From: Bacteroidota bacterium
GTDB taxonomy: Bacteria > Bacteroidota > Bacteroidia > CAILMK01
DNA: 10,749 bases
Assembly (NCBI GenBank): GCA_013287095.1
Contig: JABDEJ010000077.1
Location: 1 to 10,749 of the forward strand
Direction of reading: 5' to 3'
Under the pieces are notes generated by a model, which was given only the letters and a program-made list of their open reading frames with translations, did not search any database and had not been told where the DNA came from. The stretch's first letter is position 1. Each line of letters starts with the position of its first letter. This document shows, piece after piece, positions 6,340 to 10,749 of the stretch. The position numbers were made by a program, and so were the translations under genes.

Positions 6340-6497
6340 CTGGTTTGGACTCGTCTCCGAAAAGTATTTTATCAGCCCGCGGCATCTTCCAGTTTCATTG
6401 ATATGAGGTGCCTTTAAAAAATTTTAATCAGGAAAATTTGTCCGTCATGCGAAAATTACCTTTATTGCCGCCCGATAATAATATTGTTGAGGAGCTA

Positions 6498-6878
6498 ATG
6501 GCAGAAAGAAAGAAATATCAACTAGAATATCAGATCAATTCCAGCCCGGAATTCCTTTATACTTACATAAGTACGCCATCAGGCCTTTGCGAATGGTTTG
6601 CCGATGATGTAAAAGTTGACGGAGATAACTATACTTTTCAATGGGAAGGCAGTGAAGAAAAAGCCAGGTTGCTAAGCAAAAGGGCAAGTAAGTTTGCCAA
6701 ATTTCAGTGGATTGATAAACCGGAGAGCGAATATTTTCTTTTTGAGATCGAAAAAGATGAATTGACAGGTGATGTGGCACTCATTATTACAGATTTTGAG
6801 GAAGCCGATGAAATAAAAGGTGCCACAATGATCTATAACGTGAGCATAGACCGCCTGCGTGAAATTATCGGAGGGTGA
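6498..6878 (+). CDS. START_2 (START-like, Bet v1 fold) domain protein
   Basis: From the ATG at 6498 the protein is 126 residues and matches the Bacteroidota START-like family (PF19569) along its whole length: KYQLEYQINSSPEFLYTYISTPSGLCEWFADDV, the strand YTFQWEGSEEKARLLSK, and FEIEKDELTGDVALIITDFEE followed by a final helix. The fold encloses a hydrophobic cavity, but the ligand is unknown for this group. I choose 6498 because the family begins there (MAERKKY) and GGAG precedes it at 6491-6494; the frame is open back to 6408 and another ATG lies at 6447, so a longer product is possible. It is usually a single conserved gene, and its neighbours add no functional hint. Confidence 0.8.
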   Translation: MAERKKYQLEYQINSSPEFLYTYISTPSGLCEWFADDVKVDGDNYTFQWEGSEEKARLLSKRASKFAKFQWIDKPESEYFLFEIEKDELTGDVALIITDFEEADEIKGATMIYNVSIDRLREIIGG

Positions 6879-6882
6879 AAAA

Positions 6883-6927
6883 GAGTGATAAGTGAAAAGT
6901 AAGAAGTGAAAAGTGGGTTGACACCCA
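6883..6927 (+). repeat. Purine-rich repeat and small hairpin after the START_2 gene
   Basis: AAGTGAAAAGT occurs at 6890-6900 and 6904-6914 within a purine-rich stretch beginning GAGTGATAAG. It runs into TGGGT-TGAC-ACCCA (6914-6927), a 5-bp hairpin with a 4-base loop and no T run. The stretch resembles, on the opposite strand, the pyrimidine tract before rbfA, so both may derive from one dispersed intergenic element. Confidence 0.45.
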
Positions 6928-6984
6928 AATGGACACTTCATGACATTTTAACCCTGAAATTCCAATTTTGACAAATTCTTAACT

Positions 6985-6992
6985 TATTTTCG
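6985..6992 (+). promoter_or_regulatory. Possible -7 element close to the cysS start
   Basis: TATTTTCG differs from TAnnTTTG by one base and ends six bases before the cysS ATG. TTTTG at 6966-6970 is nearer than usual (14-base gap). If used, it would give a leaderless or very short-leader cysS mRNA. Confidence 0.3.
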
Positions 6993-6998
6993 CCCCAA

Positions 6999-8474
6999 AT
7001 GGAGCATAGCATACGTATATATAATTCCTTAAGCAGAGAAAAGGAGCAATTTATTCCTTTAAAGCCACCTTTTGTGGGGATGTATCTCTGCGGTCCAACC
7101 GTTTATGGCGATGCTCACCTGGGTCATGCGAGACCAGCCATTACCTTTGATTTGATAACCCGCTATCTGAGGCATAAAGGCTATAAAGTTCGTTTTGTGC
7201 GCAATATCACTGATGTAGGTCACCTTGAGAACGATGCTGATGAAGGGGAGGACAAAATTGAAAAGAAAGCGAAGTTAGAGCAATTGGAGCCAATGGAAAT
7301 AGCGCAGCACTATACCTGGGCTTACGAAACCAATATGGGCATACTGAATGTGTTGCCGCCAAGTATCGAACCAAGGGCATCCGGGCATATCATTGAGCAG
7401 ATAGAACTGATCAAAAAGATAATTGACCACGGTTTTGCCTATGTAGTTGATGGCTCTGTATATTTTGACATAGAGAAGTACAGTAAGCACCATCATTATG
7501 GAATTCTTTCAGGACGTGTGCTTGAAGAACTCCAGGCTGGTGCCGGGGTCAGAACCCTGGAAGGCCAGGAAGAAAAAAGGAACAAAGCCGATTTTGCCCT
7601 TTGGAAAAACGCCAGTCCTGAGCATATCATGCGCTGGCCATCACCTTGGGGTGATGGATTTCCAGGATGGCATATAGAATGCTCGGCCATGAGCGCCAAA
7701 TATCTTGGTGAAGAATTTGACATACATGGTGGTGGCATGGATCTTTTGTTTCCGCACCATGAGTGCGAAATAGCACAATCTGTAGCCGGAAACGGAAAGC
7801 AACCTGCCAAATATTGGGTACATAATAATATGCTAACCATCAATGGGCAAAAAATGGGCAAATCGCTGGGCAATTTTATCACTTTAGATGAGCTGTTTTC
7901 AGGTAGCCGCAAGGAAGTGCTCGACCAGGCTTATACACCTATGACCATCCGTTTTTTTACACTACAGGCACACTACCGCAGCACCCTTGATTTTTCAAAT
8001 ACTGCGCTTAAGGCCGCAGAGAAAGGTCTGGCACGGTTAATGCAAGCTTTTCAGGAGTTGGATAAGATAAAGCCGGGGGCTATTTCATCCAAAGATTTAA
8101 AGCCCTGGGTGGATGCCTGCTATGAGGCAATGGATGATGATTTTAATTCGGCAATATTGATTGCCGAATTGTTCGAAGCTGCCAGTTGGATCAACAAAAT
8201 AAATTCCGGAGAGGAGACAATTACTGAAGCTGACCTGGAACTTCTAAAAACGACCTACAGGACTTTTGTTTCTGATATTCTTGGATTACAGGCAGATGCA
8301 GTAGAGACTGGCGATAAAATAGATGGGTTGATGGAACTGATCATTGAGCTTAGAAAGAGAAGCCGTGAAACTAAAGATTTCCAGACTTCTGATAAGATCA
8401 GGGATGGATTGGAGAACCTTGGTTTTGTAATAAAAGACGGGAAAGACGGTGCGGAATGGAGCGCGAAAAATTAG
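6999..8474 (+). CDS. cysS: Cysteinyl-tRNA synthetase
   Basis: This 491-residue class I aminoacyl-tRNA synthetase charges tRNA-Cys with cysteine in the cytoplasm. The HIGH motif appears as H40LGH43 inside [17 protein letters not shown]; the KMSKS motif is K285MGKS289. The zinc site that reads cysteine is complete: C31, C228 (in [10 protein letters not shown]), H253 and E257 (in FPHHECE). Residues from about 320 onward form the helical anticodon-stem region (DALR-like). Length is typical. The start at 6999 is preceded by a promoter-like element rather than by a ribosome binding site. It is followed by a 204-base repeat-bearing gap, so it is probably a single-gene unit. Confidence 0.97.
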   Translation: MEHSIRIYNSLSREKEQFIPLKPPFVGMYLCGPTVYGDAHLGHARPAITFDLITRYLRHKGYKVRFVRNITDVGHLENDADEGEDKIEKKAKLEQLEPMEIAQHYTWAYETNMGILNVLPPSIEPRASGHIIEQIELIKKIIDHGFAYVVDGSVYFDIEKYSKHHHYGILSGRVLEELQAGAGVRTLEGQEEKRNKADFALWKNASPEHIMRWPSPWGDGFPGWHIECSAMSAKYLGEEFDIHGGGMDLLFPHHECEIAQSVAGNGKQPAKYWVHNNMLTINGQKMGKSLGNFITLDELFSGSRKEVLDQAYTPMTIRFFTLQAHYRSTLDFSNTALKAAEKGLARLMQAFQELDKIKPGAISSKDLKPWVDACYEAMDDDFNSAILIAELFEAASWINKINSGEETITEADLELLKTTYRTFVSDILGLQADAVETGDKIDGLMELIIELRKRSRETKDFQTSDKIRDGLENLGFVIKDGKDGAEWSAKN

Positions 8475-8481
8475 TCAATGT

Positions 8482-8506
8482 GATAATGTGTTGATACGAT
8501 AATGTG
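8482..8506 (+). repeat. Direct repeat GATAATGTG, two copies
   Basis: GATAATGTG occurs at 8482-8490 and 8498-8506, a 16-base period, immediately downstream of cysS. It is similar in style to the TGATAATTGATAATT string near 10617 and looks like a low-complexity intergenic element. Confidence 0.5.
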
Positions 8507-8513
8507 CTAATTA

Positions 8514-8546
8514 CTTCGTCCGCCACAGCTTTAGCGAAGGCAGGAC
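8514..8546. repeat. Imperfect palindromic intergenic repeat
   Basis: CTTCGTCCGCC at the left and GGCAGGAC at the right are inverted copies with one bulged base, around CACAGCTTTAGCGAAG; the inner CTTCG/CGAAG is also inverted. It can fold into a stem-loop. I recognise very similar strings (CGTCCGCC...GCGAAGGCGGAC) as dispersed elements in Bacteroidota genomes; that is from memory, not from a search. It could also help end cysS transcription. Confidence 0.5.
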
Positions 8547-8571
8547 TGATGTATTGATCGTTTCGGCTCTC

Positions 8572-8631
8572 TTGTCATTTCGACGGTAGGAGAAATCTTC
8601 ACTTTGTCATTTCGAGCGCAGCGAGAAATCT
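8572..8631. repeat. Tandem pair of TTGTCATTTCG...AGAAATCT elements
   Basis: Copy one (8572-8598) and copy two (8604-8631) share TTGTCATTTCG at the left and AGAAATCT at the right, with different middles: ACGGTAGG versus AGCGCAGCG. ATTTC and GAAAT are inverted within each copy, so each can form a small hairpin. This sequence type is very frequent between genes in many Bacteroidota. The pair is about 32 bases apart and sits in the cysS-M28 gap. Confidence 0.7.
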
Positions 8632-8678
8632 GATAAAGGAGGATATGATGTTTGTTAGTTCTTGATTGATAATATATT

Positions 8679-9671
8679 TTGAAAAATACACATTACATAT
8701 TCCTGTTTCTTGGATTGGTGATTGCCTCCTGCAACAACAATGAAAAAACACCTGAAAACCAGGGAAATCAAAATCAATCCGGACAAGATCAGGCAGGCCA
8801 AAAATATGCCCCGCAGTTCAATGCCGATTCCGCTTATAAGTTCACCCAACAGCAGGTAGATTTCGGGCCAAGGGTTCCAAATACAAGCGCCCATAATGCC
8901 TGTGCCAAATACCTCGAAACCAAACTTCGTGAATTCACCCCTGATGTAGAAGTACAAACCGGCGATGTAAAGGCACACGATGGTACCATTCTTCACATTA
9001 AAAACATCATTGGTATAGTTCACCCGGAAAAGCACAAGAGAATATTGCTTTGTGCGCATTGGGACAGCCGTCCCTGGGCTGATGAAGACTCTGTAGATAC
9101 CCGCAAACCTATTGATGCCGCAAATGATGCCGCAAGTGGTATCGCAGTGATGCTCGAAATAGCACGTGACCTGCAGTCTAAAGCCCCCGATATTGGTGTG
9201 GTGATATTGATGGAAGATGCCGAAGACTATGGCGTGAGCGAGGATGCAGATTCCTATGCCCTGGGCACCCAGTTCTGGGCAAAAAGCCTCGACAAAACCA
9301 AATATATAGCAGATTATGGCATTTTGCTGGATATGGTAGGAGCTTCAAACGCCCATTTTCTGGAAGAAGAATTTTCGATGAAATATGCCCCGAATGTCGT
9401 TGATAAAGTCTGGCAGCAAGCTAAGCTAAGCGGCACTTCCAGCTATTTTATCATGCAACCAGGGGCTGGTATTACAGACGATCATTTGCCTATCAATTCT
9501 ATTGCATCCATCCCAACTATTGATATTTTGGATTATGATCCGTCCCGTCCGAAGGGATTTGGATACTATTGGCACACCCATGCCGACAACATGAAGATCA
9601 TTGACAAAAACACCCTGAAAGCAGTAGGACAAACCCTTTTGGATGTGATCTTCAACGAAAAAGGGAGTTGA
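8679..9671 (+). CDS. M28-family glutaminyl-peptide cyclotransferase-like lipoprotein
   Basis: The protein has 330 residues. MKNTHYIFLFLGLVIASC is a lipoprotein signal with Cys18 as lipid anchor, followed by an Asn/Gln-rich linker to about residue 45. The catalytic domain matches bacterial homologues of animal glutaminyl cyclase: H127WDSRPWADED, D150 in NDAASG, E182D183 in EDAEDYG, D219, D268H269 and W298H299 in YYWHTHADN, together the single-zinc set seen in QC. The reaction would turn N-terminal Gln of exported proteins into pyroglutamate in the periplasm. An M28 aminopeptidase is the alternative, but the WHT ending and ND/ED pattern favour QC. The only usable start is TTG (8679), because TAA lies three codons upstream; this is unusual and weakens the promoter picture. 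Confidence 0.82.
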   Translation: MKNTHYIFLFLGLVIASCNNNEKTPENQGNQNQSGQDQAGQKYAPQFNADSAYKFTQQQVDFGPRVPNTSAHNACAKYLETKLREFTPDVEVQTGDVKAHDGTILHIKNIIGIVHPEKHKRILLCAHWDSRPWADEDSVDTRKPIDAANDAASGIAVMLEIARDLQSKAPDIGVVILMEDAEDYGVSEDADSYALGTQFWAKSLDKTKYIADYGILLDMVGASNAHFLEEEFSMKYAPNVVDKVWQQAKLSGTSSYFIMQPGAGITDDHLPINSIASIPTIDILDYDPSRPKGFGYYWHTHADNMKIIDKNTLKAVGQTLLDVIFNEKGS

Positions 9672-9678
9672 GAGAATT

Positions 9679-9707
9679 ATTTGGGAATTTGGGGATTTGA
9701 GAATTGG
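9679..9707 (+). repeat. Tandem 8-base repeat ATTTGRGR
   Basis: ATTTGGGA, ATTTGGGG and ATTTGAGA follow one another (9679-9702), then a partial ATTGG. Such GGGAATTTG strings are common between genes in Bacteroidota and tend to vary in copy number. It lies between the M28 gene and rbfA. Confidence 0.6.
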
Positions 9708-9720
9708 CTGGCGCAAGCTA

Positions 9721-9750
9721 CTTACCCCTTATCACTTACCCCTTACCCCT
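9721..9750 (+). repeat. Pyrimidine-rich CTTACCCC repeat
   Basis: CTTACCCC occurs at 9721-9728 and 9735-9742, with a third TTACCCC directly after. The strand is almost free of G. It is the reverse-complement type of the GTGATAAGTG-rich stretch near 6883. It ends eight bases before the rbfA -7 element. Confidence 0.55.
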
Positions 9751-9758
9751 ATTTTCCT

Positions 9759-9766
9759 TATCTTTG
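9759..9766 (+). promoter_or_regulatory. -7 promoter element of rbfA, four bases from the start codon
   Basis: TATCTTTG is a perfect TAnnTTTG, and the ATG at 9771 begins after only CACG. Since transcription usually begins a few bases downstream of this box, rbfA mRNA is predicted to be leaderless or nearly so. No clear TTG box lies upstream because the region is the CTTACCCC tract. Confidence 0.55.
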
Positions 9767-9770
9767 CACG

Positions 9771-10145
9771 ATGGAAACGAAAAGACAGGCCAAATTTGCC
9801 AGGCAGATTCAGAAAGACTTCGGAGATATATTCCTGAGGGAAGGCCAGAGCCTCACAGGCATCAAATTTATTAATGTTACCCAGGTACGTGTGTCCCCAG
9901 ACTTGGGTTATGCCAAAATATATATCACATTCTTAAATGAAAAAGACCCGCAGCGCGCTTTAAGCGTTGTCAGGATCCATAATAAAGAATTGCGTAAAAT
10001 GCTTGGTGCGAAGATCAAAGATACCGTCCGGAAAATCCCTGAAATAGAATTCTTCTACGACGATACGATGGATTTTGTAGAATCTATTGACAAACTGTTT
10101 GAGCAGATCCACGAGTCGGAGCATAAGGAAGGGAAGGCGGAATAA
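9771..10145 (+). CDS. rbfA: 30S ribosome-binding factor A
   Basis: The product is 124 residues and acts in late maturation of the 30S subunit, binding near the 16S rRNA 5' end; it is important for growth in the cold. The KH-like fold is recognisable: N-terminal helix KRQAKFARQIQKDFGDIF, strands VTQVRVSPDLGYAKIYITFL, helix NKELRKMLGAKI with the Gly-Ala kink, and the closing VRKIPEIEFFYDDTMDFVESIDKLFEQI. The acidic/basic tail is normal. The open frame reaches back to 9681, but that extension is repeat sequence and the family starts at METKRQ, so the start is 9771. The promoter lies almost on the start codon. Confidence 0.95.
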   Translation: METKRQAKFARQIQKDFGDIFLREGQSLTGIKFINVTQVRVSPDLGYAKIYITFLNEKDPQRALSVVRIHNKELRKMLGAKIKDTVRKIPEIEFFYDDTMDFVESIDKLFEQIHESEHKEGKAE

Positions 10146-10154
10146 TTCATGTGA

Positions 10155-10183
10155 TTTGGGATTAAATTTATTCCCTAAATTTG
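10155..10183 (+). promoter_or_regulatory. Promoter of the secreted 134-aa protein gene
   Basis: TTTG (10155-10158) is followed after 17 bases by TAAATTTG (10176-10183), an exact -7 element. Spacing is within the range for Bacteroidota promoters. The ATG follows 20 bases later at 10204, giving a leader of about a dozen bases. Confidence 0.6.
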
Positions 10184-10197
10184 TCTTTAGTAAAGAC
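10183..10197. promoter_or_regulatory. Perfect inverted repeat at the likely transcription start
   Basis: GTCTTTA-G-TAAAGAC is a 7-bp perfect inverted repeat with a single central base. Its first G is the last base of the -7 element and it covers the expected start of transcription, six bases before the ATG. The position would suit a repressor operator; its small size and A/T content mean chance is also possible. Confidence 0.35.
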
Positions 10198-10203
10198 ATA
10201 CCC

Positions 10204-10608
10204 ATGAAATACAGTTTATTTTTAATCTCATTTGGCCTCTCATTATTCCTTGTTGCCAATAACGCCAAAGCCCAGACGGTTTTTTTCGCCAAAGATGTGA
10301 AACCAAGTGGTGAAATGATCGGCCAAAATACCAAGTTCTATTTTCCAAAAGGGGAGAATGACCTTAAAATGCTGGTAAAACTTGGCCATAAGGTAAATGC
10401 AGATACGGCTATTTTTAAAGTGTACCGGATGGCAAAAGGAGAAAGATACCTGGATCAGAGTATAAAAAGCCCTGTGAAACCTGATTGGTTCTGGTTTCCT
10501 GAGGATGTATTAATCAGGGGGCAAGGGAAATACCTGGTGGAAGTATATGTGAAAGGAGCAGATGCAATAATTGCAACGGGTAACTTTACATTGGAGTGGA
10601 CAAAGTAG
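10204..10608 (+). CDS. Secreted protein of unknown function
   Basis: This 134-residue protein has a clear signal peptide (MKYSLFLISFGLSLFLVANN) with cleavage AKA|QTVFF, leaving Gln24 first. The mature 111 residues are rich in beta-strand patterns, for example NTKFYFPKGENDLKMLVKLGH, TAIFKVYRMAKG, KYLVEVYVKGADAIIATGNFTLEW, and look like one small beta-sandwich. No sorting domain, lipobox or cysteine is present, so it should be free in the periplasm or outside. The ending TLEWTK and the tryptophan pair DWFWFP are distinctive, but I recognise no family. It has its own promoter and is followed 33 bases later by a convergent gene. Confidence 0.75.
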   Translation: MKYSLFLISFGLSLFLVANNAKAQTVFFAKDVKPSGEMIGQNTKFYFPKGENDLKMLVKLGHKVNADTAIFKVYRMAKGERYLDQSIKSPVKPDWFWFPEDVLIRGQGKYLVEVYVKGADAIIATGNFTLEWTK

Positions 10609-10653
10609 ATCCGAAATTGATAATTGATAATTGGTTATTGATCATTGATCATT
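10609..10653. repeat. TTGATAATTGATAATT / TTGATCATTGATCATT repeat between convergent genes
   Basis: Two copies of TTGATAA are followed by two of TTGATCA, forming an imperfect inverted arrangement between the stop at 10608 and the stop of the minus-strand gene at 10642. The right part overlaps the 3' end of that gene. It may work as a weak two-way terminator, but the stem is poor. Such strings are common between genes in Bacteroidota. Confidence 0.4.
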
Positions 10654-10749
10654 CTCCTCAATCAACTCTATCAAATGCATATCAGGGCTATAAAGAAACG
10701 CGCATCTTTTACCTCCAAATGCCTCTGAATTGAAAATATTATCGAAGTA
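10642..10749 (-). CDS. VOC/glyoxalase-family protein, C-terminal part (partial)
   Basis: The minus strand is open from the window edge to a TGA at 10644-10642 and gives 35 residues: YFDNIFNSEAFGGKRCAFLYSPDMHLIELIEENDQ. The ending GKRCAFLYSPDMHLIELIE is the last strand pair of the vicinal-oxygen-chelate fold (glyoxalase I, epimerases, bleomycin resistance proteins), where the Glu in LIEL is normally a metal ligand. Substrate cannot be told from the tail. The rest of the gene lies beyond the right edge. Confidence 0.65.
   Translation of the reverse strand, partial: YFDNIFNSEAFGGKRCAFLYSPDMHLIELIEENDQ

Noticed and set aside
6408..6497. N-terminal extension of the START_2 protein
   Set aside because: The family starts at the MAERKKY position, and GGAG precedes that ATG. 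The extension resembles nothing known, although use of the ATG at 6447 cannot be excluded.
6914..6927. Rho-independent terminator after the START_2 gene
   Set aside because: A 5-bp stem with no following T run is too weak to call a terminator.
7496..7912. Long open frame on the minus strand inside cysS
   Set aside because: It is antisense to conserved cysS catalytic sequence, has a Cys/Pro/Ser-rich composition with no family features, and has no promoter; it is a by-product of cysS codon bias.
9681..9770. N-terminal extension of RbfA by 30 residues
   Set aside because: The extension is encoded by the ATTTGRGR and CTTACCCC repeats and includes the -7 promoter box; the family begins at METKRQ.
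1..10749. A new multi-gene defence or secretion system
   Set aside because: The genes are mostly separate units with their own promoters and known housekeeping families; the only defence-like element is a broken HEPN-MNT pair.

Overview
The window looks like chromosomal DNA from a member of the phylum Bacteroidota, roughly 40% GC by eye. Four things point there: a secreted protein with a C-terminal type IX secretion (T9SS) sorting domain; many copies of the Bacteroidota promoter element TAnnTTTG, some with a TTG/TTTG box 17-21 bp upstream; Bacteroidota-type families such as the START_2 protein; and intergenic repeats of a style common in that phylum. I cannot name the genus.

Layout. Bases 1-63 hold the end of an upstream gene. 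A normally placed thioredoxin gene then starts at 124 but breaks off just before its active-site CGPC motif, at about base 207. At the same point, on the other strand, the 5' end of a minimal nucleotidyltransferase (MNT) gene begins. It overlaps a frameshifted HEPN gene (241-635). The left end is therefore a degraded HEPN-MNT toxin-antitoxin pair fused to a beheaded thioredoxin gene. Continuing on the minus strand are a T9SS-sorted beta-propeller-like protein (649-1878), a class I SAM methyltransferase (1929-2696) overlapping by ATGA with an outer-membrane barrel gene (2693-3517), and a fatty acid desaturase (3593-4423) with a near-ideal promoter.

From about 4.6 kb the genes run on the plus strand: a 62-aa coiled-coil-like protein, a nitronate monooxygenase-type flavoprotein, a 72-aa single-pass membrane protein, a START_2 protein, cysteinyl-tRNA synthetase (cysS), a lipoprotein of the M28/glutaminyl cyclase family, ribosome-binding factor A (rbfA), and a 134-aa secreted protein of unknown function. 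The right edge holds the C-terminus of a VOC/glyoxalase-type gene on the minus strand.

How the genes relate. Most are housekeeping or single-gene transcription units rather than a pathway. One functional link is visible: all three non-lipoprotein secreted proteins have a predicted signal peptidase I site that leaves Gln at the mature N-terminus, and the window also encodes a glutaminyl-cyclase-like lipoprotein, matching the known Bacteroidota 'Q-rule'. The most notable structural feature is the junction at about 207, where two oppositely oriented genes lose their 3' parts together and the adjoining toxin gene is frameshifted. I see no convincing new multi-gene system.
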